The notes below the pieces were generated by a model. The model was not told the DNA's origin and made no database searches. It saw only the letters and a program-made list of their open reading frames with translations. From the NCBI GenBank assembly GCA_002398105.1, contig DHCD01000090.1, forward strand, positions 587-10,532: DNA of 9,946 nt, given 5' to 3'. Every line of letters starts with the position of its first letter. Position 1 is the stretch's first letter. Shown piece after piece: positions 1 through 5,087 of the stretch. Both the position numbers and the translations under genes were made by a program. This DNA comes from Syntrophomonas sp. UBA4911. Its GTDB lineage: Bacteria; Bacillota; Syntrophomonadia; Syntrophomonadales; Syntrophomonadaceae.

Positions 1-603
1 TTGTTCGCCGTCGTGAAAAACAAGCCGATAGAGCTGGCCGTTATCCTGGGCGCGTTTTACGGACTGCGCCGCAGCGAAATCGTTGGGCTGAAATGGGACG
101 CGATCGACTTCAAAAAAAAGACGCTGACCATCAAGCACACCGTAACCGAGGTAAGGGTGGATAGAAAAGCCATCATCGTGGAAAAGGACCGCACCAAAAC
201 CAAGTCCAGCCACCGCACCCTGCCGCTGGTAGAGCCCTTTGAAAAGCTTCTCCGGCAGTTGAAGGCGGAGCAGGAGCGCAATCAAAAAGTATGCGGGAAA
301 GACTATTGCCGGGAATATCTTGGCTACATCTACGTGAACGAGCTGGGAGAACGGGTCAAGCCGGGTTATATTACCCAGAATTTCGCACTCACGCTGAAAA
401 ACCACGGCTTAAAAAAAATCCGTTTCCACGACTTGAGGCATAGCTGCGCCAGTTTATTGTACGCCAACGGCGTCAGCCTGAAAGAGATCCAGGAGTGGTT
501 GGGACACAGCGATATCTCCACCACCTCGAACATTTACACCCACCTGGATTTCAGTTCCAAGGTTGCTTCGGCCAACGCCATCATCGGCGTATATCCCTCC
601 TGA
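1..603 (+). CDS. Tyrosine recombinase/integrase, C-terminal catalytic part (5' end outside window)
   Basis: Phage/ICE-type site-specific integrase that would cut and rejoin DNA at att sites through a phosphotyrosine intermediate. The frame is open to the window edge, so the N-terminal arm-binding and core-binding domains are missing from view; 200 residues are visible. Numbered from the edge, the catalytic set is present: Arg in GLRRSE (R23 or R24), a beta-hairpin Lys in the TKTKSSHR stretch (about 66-68), HDLRH with H143 and R146, H169 in WLGHSD, and the nucleophile Y179 in NIYTHL. The catalytic core is therefore complete and probably active. It reads toward the 3' end of tRNA-Leu 170 bp away, the usual position of an integrase at the end of a tRNA-integrated element, whose body would lie to the left of the window. 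Family assignment is firm; the type of element (prophage or ICE) cannot be judged. Confidence 0.93.
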   Translation: MFAVVKNKPIELAVILGAFYGLRRSEIVGLKWDAIDFKKKTLTIKHTVTEVRVDRKAIIVEKDRTKTKSSHRTLPLVEPFEKLLRQLKAEQERNQKVCGKDYCREYLGYIYVNELGERVKPGYITQNFALTLKNHGLKKIRFHDLRHSCASLLYANGVSLKEIQEWLGHSDISTTSNIYTHLDFSSKVASANAIIGVYPS

Positions 604-615
604 CATCCCTCCAAA
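591..615 (+). repeat. Paired ATCCCTCC motifs, left copy (candidate integrase arm sites)
   Basis: The 8-mer ATCCCTCC occurs at 593-600 and 605-612, 12 bp apart, overlapping the stop codon of the integrase. The same pair occurs inverted at 900-925 on the other side of the tRNA. Including flanks, ATATCCCTCC and ATCCCTCCAAA (21 bases) are identical in both copies, with a spacer of 4 versus 5 bases. Short direct repeats next to int are typical of the sites bound by the N-terminal domain of tyrosine integrases; that role is inferred. Confidence 0.6.
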
Positions 616-772
616 GCGGGTGGAATGCCAGGTAAATAGGGAGCTGAGAGCACAGCGAATATGTTCTAAAATGTATTATGTGACGGTATGCTGGACGGCA
701 AACAAAAGGGTGCCACGAGAAAAGAAAAAGCCCTCGAATCCGCTTATATCGCGGTTCAAGAGCGATTATTTC

Positions 773-858
773 TGGTGCCGATGGCCGGAGTCGAACCGGC
801 ATGGAAGTTATCCGCCGCATTTTGAGTGCGGTGCGTCTGCCAATTCCGCCACATCGGC
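773..858 (-). tRNA. tRNA-Leu (anticodon CAA)
   Basis: Reading the minus strand from 858 to 773 gives an 86-nt class II tRNA. The acceptor stem GCCGATG/CATCGGC has seven perfect pairs, followed by discriminator A and an encoded CCA (773-775). The D-stem is GCG/CGC with loop GAATTGGCAGA. The anticodon stem CCGCA/TGCGG encloses the loop CTCAAAA, giving anticodon CAA, which reads UUG. The long variable arm has a GGA/TCC stem, and the T-arm is GCCGG-TTCGACT-CCGGC. The gene looks fully functional. Its 3' end faces the integrase gene, so it is the likely attachment site. No good promoter is seen directly upstream (859-900, minus strand); the nearest strong one is at 1078-1106, beyond a degenerate tRNA-like copy. 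Confidence 0.97.
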
Positions 859-899
859 AAATTTATTTCAATTTCCCTCTCCCTAATCCGCATTTGGAA

Positions 900-925
900 T
901 TTGGAGGGATATGGTGGAGGGATAT
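900..925 (-). repeat. Paired ATCCCTCC motifs, right copy, inverted
   Basis: The complement of ATCCCTCC lies at 903-910 and 916-923, 13 bp apart. It is the inverted counterpart of 591-615 with 21 matching bases. The two copies are almost symmetric about position 758, only about 15 bp from the 3' end of the intact tRNA-Leu. This resembles the two arms of a phage-type attP around a core; a single integrated element would be expected to leave an arm on only one side of the tRNA. Confidence 0.6.
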
Positions 926-978
926 GAAAAACCGTAGAAACTATGAAGTTATCAGGAACCCAGCAGCCACGCGGGTTC

Positions 979-1059
979 GGGAGCCGCCGACCGGTCGAAA
1001 AGGGCTTTTCACGTACTGGATTTTGAGTCGCGCTCGTCTGCCAATTCCGACACTCTGGC
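979..1059 (-). pseudogene. Degenerate tRNA-Leu-like sequence
   Basis: The 38 bases at 1022-1059 align without gaps to 821-858, the 5' half of the intact tRNA-Leu, with 29 identities including an unbroken 15-base block over the D-arm. The D-stem is TCG/CGA here against GCG/CGC there, so pairing is kept by compensation, which suggests descent from another tRNA-Leu rather than a recent copy. The anticodon loop CTCAAAA (CAA) is preserved. The rest is decayed: the anticodon stem (CGCGA/TCCAG) has two mismatches, only GCC/GGC of the acceptor stem can pair, the T-arm is barely recognisable (TTTCGA) and there is no CCA. The exact end near 979 is uncertain. It lies 12 to 20 bases downstream of a perfect promoter. 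Confidence 0.6.
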
Positions 1060-1077
1060 TTATTTCATGCATAGTAA

Positions 1078-1106
1078 ATTATAGCTGGCGAATTATTGCT
1101 TGTCAA
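1078..1106 (-). promoter_or_regulatory. Perfect consensus housekeeping promoter (TTGACA-17-TATAAT)
   Basis: On the minus strand, TTGACA (1101-1106) and TATAAT (1078-1083) are separated by exactly 17 bases. The predicted start is near 1071, about 12 bases before the 5' end of the degenerate tRNA-Leu-like sequence, a normal geometry for a tRNA promoter. It probably drove the original tRNA-Leu gene and may still supply the intact tRNA at 773-858 by reading through about 200 extra bases. Confidence 0.75.
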
Positions 1107-1111
1107 GCTTA

Positions 1112-1143
1112 AGGCCCCTCATAGAGCTAGCTATGAGGAGCCT
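1112..1143 (-). terminator. Hairpin, probable terminator of the minus-strand operon
   Basis: CTCATAG (1118-1124) pairs with CTATGAG (1131-1137) around a six-base loop. The stem extends outward with C-G, one mismatch (1116/1139), then four more pairs ending at A1112-T1143. It lies about 50 bases past the stop codon of the DUF3343 gene. On the minus strand only TTAAGCTT follows, a weak T-tract, so efficiency is doubtful. Confidence 0.5.
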
Positions 1144-1190
1144 CAAGCGGTTTAAGGACAGGACAGAATCAAGGCGAAATCTGAAAAACC

Positions 1191-1454
1191 TCAGCAGGAT
1201 TTGAATCCCGGATTGGTTTTCTTTTCAATCTTTGCTATGCCCAGGGTGGTTATTCCCCGGGCCAGAATAATTTTCTGCGCTTGCTCCAAGCAGTCGCCAG
1301 CAAGCAGCAGGGAAATGCCGCATGAAGTACTGGCCTCGCGGGGTGTCGGGGCAATGGTGCATTTTATCCCGGCTGTCTTCAGAGCCTTGTGGGCCCGAAG
1401 GCCTTCATTATGATTGGGGAACAGTATATAGTAATTATAGATTTTCCCTGTCAT
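1191..1454 (-). CDS. DUF3343 family protein (putative Se/S carrier-like)
   Basis: Small cytosolic protein of 87 residues. The pattern of an N-terminal YYILFPN strand, the IAPTPRE segment (34-40) and SCG with C45 matches the DUF3343 family, whose members often sit beside selenium or sulfur metabolism genes and beside 2-hydroxyacyl-CoA dehydratase-type reductases; the biochemical role of the family is not well established. C45 is the likely functional cysteine, and a further cysteine (C87) is the last residue. The gene follows the reductase gene by 9 bp. Its ribosome binding site AGGA overlaps the TAG stop of that gene, 7 bases before the ATG, so the two are surely co-transcribed and probably translationally coupled. 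A role in supplying or protecting sulfur for the reductase's cluster is possible but inferred from context only. Confidence 0.85.
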   Translation of the reverse strand: MTGKIYNYYILFPNHNEGLRAHKALKTAGIKCTIAPTPREASTSCGISLLLAGDCLEQAQKIILARGITTLGIAKIEKKTNPGFKSC

Positions 1455-1463
1455 TTTAATATC

Positions 1464-2738
1464 CTATTTTTCCAGCATCTCCAGGAAAGCTTGGACCCTG
1501 GTTCTGAGCTGTTCAAAATCCTGGTCGCTGTAATCGGTTTCAATGTGCAGCACCGGTATACCAGCTTCTTTAAGGGCCCGGTCCACCAGATAGCTCTCGG
1601 TGGAGTATGTCCCGCAGAACTGCAGATTGCAGTCGACTACTCCGTCAACCTTATATTCTTTTACCAGGCGCAGGATGTCGTCTATTCTCCCCGTATTGGG
1701 GGTAAAACAGGCGCAGTTGATTTTCATATAGCGTTCGGCCAGGGCCTTTATCTGCTCATCAATGGTGGTTTTGCTCTCATCCACCGGATTTTCGAAATAG
1801 CGCGTTCCGGTGCACAGCTCTTCCACCACTACGGCTGCTCCGCTGGATTCCAATACGTGGTGCAGCTTCCAATTGGGGATAGCCATGGGGGTGCCGGTAA
1901 TCAAAATGCGAGGAGCGTCAGCCGGGATTACGCCTTCACTTTTTGCTATTCTGGCGTCGAGCTCATCACAGAGCGCGTTCACCTGTTCGGTAAAGCGGGC
2001 CGGGTCGTCATAGAAGGCGATCTGGGTAATCAGAAGAACGTCTTTGCCGCTTATCGGTACCGGGGAGTTTTTTCTGGTATTATACAGACGAGCCAGGGCC
2101 TGGCGTTTGCCATTGATCAGCTTGATATTTTCCGCCAGGGATGCGGCCGTGATTTTGGTCCCACACTGTTCTTCCACTCTTTGTATCAATATTTTAATTT
2201 CATCTTCCCAGGCCTTGATATCTTTTGCTCTCTTCATCTGGGGAAGGTCCATAACATGCACCGGGACATGCTCGTTGAGAATCTCCCAGGCCTTTTTCTT
2301 ACCGTCGCAGGTTGTCTCCCCGATATACATGTCGGCTATCTTAAAAAAGGGACAGGTGCCGTCCAGGCGTGCGCCGACCGAGGCTTTGATCAGAGGACAG
2401 GTATTGGCGGGAAGCACCTTCTCACCGCCGGGAACCCAGAATTGGGAACCACCGCATAGACCGGTTGCGATAGCGCCGGCAGCAAATATCACCTCATCAG
2501 GAACATACACGCAGAAAGTACCAAATACCTTGCCGCCTTTTTGCTGGTGGGCGATCAGTTCTGAGGGGCGTACTCCATGGATTTCAGCTACCACAAAATT
2601 GAAATAGTCCATTCCTTCAGGGCGGTTTTCCTGAGAAAGGTAGACGGAGCCGAAGGCATCGGGAAGAACCTGGCAGAGAATATCATGCTTCTCTAAATCC
2701 ATTCCTAAATCGGTCCACATCTGGCGATAGTCAGCCAT
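1464..2738 (-). CDS. 2-hydroxyacyl-CoA dehydratase D-component / double-cubane-cluster reductase-like protein
   Basis: A 424-residue protein of the HgdB/BcrB/FldC superfamily, closest by eye to the double-cubane-cluster anaerobic reductases and YjiM-type proteins. These use ATP-driven low-potential electrons, delivered by a separate ASKHA-fold activase, to reduce difficult substrates. The substrate here is unknown. Visible hallmarks are FGTFCVYVPDE (C76) followed by FAAGA, cysteines C95, C114 and C129, the TTCDGKKK motif (C144), and a C-terminal VVDCNLQFCG with C370 and C375; these are candidate Fe-S ligands. A TTG lies two codons earlier, but the ATG at 2738 is 9 bases from GGAG while the TTG is only 3, so the ATG was chosen. 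No activase gene is in the window. The DUF3343 gene follows in the same operon. Superfamily is certain; the exact subfamily is less so. Confidence 0.88.
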   Translation of the reverse strand: MADYRQMWTDLGMDLEKHDILCQVLPDAFGSVYLSQENRPEGMDYFNFVVAEIHGVRPSELIAHQQKGGKVFGTFCVYVPDEVIFAAGAIATGLCGGSQFWVPGGEKVLPANTCPLIKASVGARLDGTCPFFKIADMYIGETTCDGKKKAWEILNEHVPVHVMDLPQMKRAKDIKAWEDEIKILIQRVEEQCGTKITAASLAENIKLINGKRQALARLYNTRKNSPVPISGKDVLLITQIAFYDDPARFTEQVNALCDELDARIAKSEGVIPADAPRILITGTPMAIPNWKLHHVLESSGAAVVVEELCTGTRYFENPVDESKTTIDEQIKALAERYMKINCACFTPNTGRIDDILRLVKEYKVDGVVDCNLQFCGTYSTESYLVDRALKEAGIPVLHIETDYSDQDFEQLRTRVQAFLEMLEK

Positions 2739-2788
2739 TTGCAAAAACTCCTCTCTTTAATTTGATCAATTAGCGACGAATCTTTAAA

Positions 2789-2794
2789 ATTATA
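2789..2794 (-). promoter_or_regulatory. Possible -10 box for the reductase/DUF3343 operon
   Basis: TATAAT on the minus strand, 51 bases before the chosen ATG. The hexamer 17 bases upstream is TTATCC (2812-2817), a poor -35 match, so this is only a candidate; the surrounding AT-richness makes chance matches likely. Confidence 0.3.
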
Positions 2795-2932
2795 ACCAAA
2801 TGGAATACAACGGATAATTATATTTCAGATATATAATACAACATATCAGAAGGAAAAGGAAAGGTAATATGTTTAAAGAATGAGAGGGAATCATTATAGA
2901 ATGGAGGCCTTAAAAAGCGCGGCCGCATAGGC

Positions 2933-2986
2933 CCGGGCTATCCAGGGGCAGAATAGTCCGGCCCGGATGGACACCGGCTATGCCGG
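2933..2986 (+). other. GC-rich double hairpin in the sigma-factor upstream region
   Basis: CCGGGCTAT (2933-2941) pairs with ATAGTCCGG (2953-2961) over nine pairs (one G-T) around an 11-base loop. It is followed by CCGGC (2974-2978) pairing with GCCGG (2982-2986) around a TAT loop. The block stands out from AT-rich flanks and contains NotI-like and SmaI-like palindromes. No T-tract follows, so it is not an obvious terminator. It lies upstream of the extended -10 at 3016, so it is not in that transcript's leader and may instead be a protein-binding region or a relic. Confidence 0.4.
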
Positions 2987-3015
2987 CAGTATTTGGAATA
3001 AAATAAATTTTTGGC

Positions 3016-3024
3016 TGCTATAAT
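3016..3024 (+). promoter_or_regulatory. Extended -10 promoter candidate for the ECF sigma operon
   Basis: TGCTATAAT is a perfect extended -10 element. No good -35 is found at 16 to 18 bases upstream, which extended -10 promoters can tolerate. The predicted leader would be about 150 bases. A second, weaker TG-n-TATAAC lies at 3051-3059. The identical nonamer TGCTATAAT precedes polA. Confidence 0.4.
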
Positions 3025-3181
3025 CCAAAAAAACCTCATAATAGTGGGTCTGTTATAACAAGGAAGCGAAAACGAAAAGGAATTTATGCAAAGGGTGTTG
3101 AATTTCTTTTTATAGTATAGTTTGTTAAGATATAAACGTACTTCGTTAATCCCGCAATTATAAAAATTAAGGGAGAAATTG

Positions 3182-3763
3182 ATGCAGTCAGAGGAATATT
3201 TGGTTAAGCAAAGCATACAGGGTGATACCCGTGCTTTCGAAGAACTGGTCGTACAATATCACAATAAAATATATGCCCTGGCCTACCGCTATATGGGCAA
3301 TGAAGAAGACGCTTATGACATGGCCCAGGAGGCTTTAATCAAGGCTTTCCGTTCCCTGCGTTCGTTTAAGGGCAACTCCAGCTTCAGCACCTGGTTGTAT
3401 CGCGTCACTACCAACGTTTGCCTGGATGAACTGCGACGAAGAAAGCGAAGAATTACGCCCCTGTCCCTGGACGAGCCTCTGGCTACCCGGGAGGGGGATG
3501 AGGTGGAAAAGGAAATAGCGGACAGTTCACCAGGTGCAGACATATTATATGAACAAAAGGAATTCGCTCAATACATACAGGAACTGCTGAATGAAATGAA
3601 ACCCGAACATAAAACCGCCATTGTGCTGCGTGATGTGATGGAATTGAGCTACGAAGAGATTGCCGAAGTTTTAAATTGTTCGATGGGAACCGTCAAGTCC
3701 AGGATCAGCCGAGCCCGGGAAGTTTTGAGAAAAAAAATATCCCAGAGGGAACTTTTACCTTAG
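3182..3763 (+). CDS. ECF-type RNA polymerase sigma factor (RpoE/SigW-like)
   Basis: Sigma factor of 193 residues that would direct RNA polymerase to a stress or envelope regulon. Region 2 covers about residues 18-90: the helix with DAYDMAQEALIKAF (core binding) and the FSTWLYRVTTNVCLDELRRRKR segment (-10 recognition). A charged linker of about 40 residues follows. Region 4 (about 130-182) carries the helix-turn-helix LSYEEIAEVLNCSMGTVKSR (-35 recognition). Regions 1 and 3 are absent, as expected for ECF factors. A TTG lies one codon earlier, but the ATG at 3182 has ideal spacing (6 bases) from AAGGGAG. The anti-sigma gene starts 33 bases after the stop, the usual paired arrangement. Which signal it answers cannot be read from the sequence. 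Confidence 0.95.
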   Translation: MQSEEYLVKQSIQGDTRAFEELVVQYHNKIYALAYRYMGNEEDAYDMAQEALIKAFRSLRSFKGNSSFSTWLYRVTTNVCLDELRRRKRRITPLSLDEPLATREGDEVEKEIADSSPGADILYEQKEFAQYIQELLNEMKPEHKTAIVLRDVMELSYEEIAEVLNCSMGTVKSRISRAREVLRKKISQRELLP

Positions 3764-3775
3764 ATTCTCGTCTAA
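3748..3775 (+). promoter_or_regulatory. ECF-type promoter match upstream of the anti-sigma gene
   Basis: GGAAC (3748-3752) is followed by 16 bases and CGTC (3769-3772). This fits the AAC-16-CGT layout of Gram-positive ECF promoters; read the other way, GAACTT-16-TCTAA fits the E. coli sigma-E consensus. The start point would fall near 3780, just before the AGGAGG (3783-3788) of the anti-sigma gene. The -35 lies inside the last codons of the sigma gene, so a chance match is possible. Confidence 0.45.
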
Positions 3776-3796
3776 AAAAGCGAGGAGGAAAGGGCT

Positions 3797-4882
3797 ATGA
3801 AGTGCGAACAAGTAAGGGATATGCTGTCGCCTTATATTGACGGCATGACCAGTGAAAAAGAAAATAAAGCCATAAGCGCGCACCTTGAGAATTGTTCCCA
3901 GTGTCGGCAAGAACTGGAGCATTTAAGGTCATTTTGTCTTGCTCTGAAGAACCTTTCCACTCCGGAACTACCAGAGGGTTTTGCGGAGGATCTGAGACAA
4001 CGCCTGGTAGATGAGAAGACGATTCTATTCAGTCCTAAAAAAATCAAGAAACCTAAAAAACAAGGTTGGATAGCAGCCAGTGTGGCCGGTGTGGCATTGG
4101 CGATAGGGATTTACGCCAGCAGTGCGTTGCCCTTGGCCCCCATGGTCGCTTCCTGGCAGGATAAACATAAAAAAGCCGACGATAACAAGCCGGCAGTAGC
4201 TATTAATGAAATAATAAACCGTATATATAACGGCAAAGAGGAGAAACCAAAGGATGTGGCTCAGACGCCGGGGGAGACTCCCAAAACAACTCAGGCAACC
4301 AATAAGGGCAATAAAGGCGGTCCTACAGACTCTAAAAACGTACCGCCCAAAACTGCCGATAATAATAAAGGAACTGAAGCCCAGGAAACGAATGTAAGTA
4401 CGGCTAAAGCCATAACTCCCAAAATGGCTGATGTATTTTCCACCCGCCTTAAAGTGCAGAATGCCGGCGATTCCTTAAAGGAAGTAGTACAATTAGCCCA
4501 AAGCAAGGGCTGGAATTATGAATACGGCAATAGCAGCACCGTGGTTCAGGCCCTATCCGGACCGGGTGCCGGCGGTCTGGCTATAAAGGTCAAGGAAAGC
4601 GATGTCGATAAAGTTATAGAGGCATTGGGAGGAGTCGGCACGGCCAGCGCTCCCGTGCATAACCAGGCGGAATTGACTGAACAGTATAGTGAAGTGGAAA
4701 AACAAATTAATTCCTTGCAGGAGAAAAAGCAGAATCTGCAGCAGGCCGAATGCCCCGATCAGGCCCAAATAAGCGAAGTCGATCAGCAGCTCCAGAATAG
4801 TCTGAAGCAGAAGGCGGCATTGGATAAAGATTTACAGATGGTAACGGTAAGTATATTGTTTGTGGAAGACGTGAATCCTTAA
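3797..4882 (+). CDS. Membrane-anchored zinc-finger anti-sigma factor with C-terminal DUF4349-like domain
   Basis: A 361-residue protein expected to hold the preceding ECF sigma factor inactive at the membrane. The N-terminus (1-45) is a ZAS/zf-HC2 domain with C3 and H29-x3-C33-x2-C36. A Lys-rich stretch (81-88) precedes one membrane helix (about 91-113). Next comes a roughly 90-residue K/T/N/P/G-rich linker, then an extracytoplasmic domain (about 215-361) with beta segments flanking a coiled coil (about 290-345), resembling the DUF4349 fold. The ATG is 8 bases after a perfect AGGAGG. Cytoplasmic zinc finger, single span and external sensor match RsiW/RskA-type architecture, though the outer domain is larger than in RsiW. 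Regulated proteolysis as the release mechanism is inference. Two terminators follow. Confidence 0.9.
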   Translation: MKCEQVRDMLSPYIDGMTSEKENKAISAHLENCSQCRQELEHLRSFCLALKNLSTPELPEGFAEDLRQRLVDEKTILFSPKKIKKPKKQGWIAASVAGVALAIGIYASSALPLAPMVASWQDKHKKADDNKPAVAINEIINRIYNGKEEKPKDVAQTPGETPKTTQATNKGNKGGPTDSKNVPPKTADNNKGTEAQETNVSTAKAITPKMADVFSTRLKVQNAGDSLKEVVQLAQSKGWNYEYGNSSTVVQALSGPGAGGLAIKVKESDVDKVIEALGGVGTASAPVHNQAELTEQYSEVEKQINSLQEKKQNLQQAECPDQAQISEVDQQLQNSLKQKAALDKDLQMVTVSILFVEDVNP

Positions 4883-4911
4883 ATTATAGGAACAGCAATA
4901 AGAAATAACAG

Positions 4912-4941
4912 GGCAGGAAGAGATTCCTGCCTTATTTATTT
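4912..4941 (+). terminator. Rho-independent terminator of the sigma/anti-sigma operon
   Basis: GGCAGGAA (4912-4919) pairs perfectly with TTCCTGCC (4924-4931) around a GAGA tetraloop, followed by TTATTTATTT. It starts 30 bases after the anti-sigma stop codon. Confidence 0.88.
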
Positions 4942-4969
4942 GCCTGCCGGCAGGAAATTACTCCGGATT

Positions 4970-5006
4970 CTTCGGGCTCATTCCGCCGGCCCGAAGTTTT
5001 TCCTTT
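4970..5006 (+). terminator. Second rho-independent terminator
   Basis: CTTCGGGC (4970-4977) pairs perfectly with GCCCGAAG (4989-4996) around an 11-base loop and is followed by TTTTTCCTTT. It stands between the first terminator and the polA promoter and isolates polA from the upstream operon. Confidence 0.8.
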
Positions 5007-5017
5007 CTCCCGGGTAA

Positions 5018-5026
5018 TGCTATAAT
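5018..5026 (+). promoter_or_regulatory. Extended -10 promoter of polA
   Basis: TGCTATAAT is a perfect extended -10, lying inside the small palindrome GCTATAATAGC. The -35 position 17 bases upstream holds TTTTCC, part of the terminator T-tract, a poor match that an extended -10 can offset. The leader to the GTG start would be about 55 bases. Confidence 0.6.
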
Positions 5027-5042
5027 AGCAAAAGATTCTCAA

Positions 5043-5060
5043 GGCAGCTTAAAGGCTGCC
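5043..5060 (+). other. Hairpin in the polA leader
   Basis: GGCAGC (5043-5048) pairs with GCTGCC (5055-5060) around TTAAAG. It lies within the predicted leader and ends 13 bases before the AAGGTGG ribosome binding site. There is no T-tract, so it may only stabilise the mRNA 5' end. Confidence 0.5.
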
Positions 5061-5087
5061 AATGGTTATTGTGAAGGTGGGTTTACC

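Larger units (their letters stand above)
859..1190. other. Gene-free stretch between tRNA-Leu and the DUF3343 gene
   Basis: No credible protein gene is seen in these 332 bases. They hold, in order: an AT-rich stretch next to the tRNA without a clear promoter, the inverted arm-like repeats (900-925), a short GAAAAG/CTTTTC hairpin (997-1010), a degenerate tRNA-Leu-like sequence (979-1059), a perfect consensus promoter on the minus strand (1078-1106) and a hairpin likely to be the terminator of the minus-strand operon (1112-1143). The part between the two tRNA sequences may be the remnant of an inserted element (inference). Confidence 0.6.
2739..3181. other. Divergent intergenic control region, no credible gene
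   Basis: 443 bases between the divergently transcribed reductase and sigma-factor genes. Most of it is AT-rich. It contains a possible -10 for the minus-strand operon (2789-2794), a GC-rich island at about 2903-2990 able to form two hairpins, an extended -10 for the sigma gene (3016-3024) and the AAGGGAG ribosome binding site (3169-3175) six bases before the sigma ATG. I recognise no known riboswitch core in it. Confidence 0.6.

Noticed and set aside
801..1112. Plus-strand open frame of 103 codons over the tRNA and intergenic region
   Set aside because: It runs antisense through the tRNA and through the tRNA-like pseudogene, with no ribosome binding site.
1389..2459. A 356-codon open frame on the plus strand opposite the reductase gene
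   Set aside because: It lies antisense to a clearly recognisable conserved gene, has no ribosome binding site and its translation resembles no family; it follows from the codon bias of the real gene.
2901..2930. Tiny open frame (MEALKSAAA) in the GC-rich island
   Set aside because: Nine codons with a poorly spaced AGGG (12 bases away); no support for a leader peptide.
3098..3140. TTGAAT (3098-3103) and CGTA (3137-3140) as a sigma promoter upstream of the ECF gene
   Set aside because: The spacing fits neither a housekeeping promoter (no -10 at 16-18 bases) nor an ECF promoter (33 bases apart).
2938..3216. Minus-strand frame of 92 codons across the sigma-gene start
   Set aside because: Overlaps the sigma promoter region and start, low-complexity translation, no ribosome binding site and no family resemblance.
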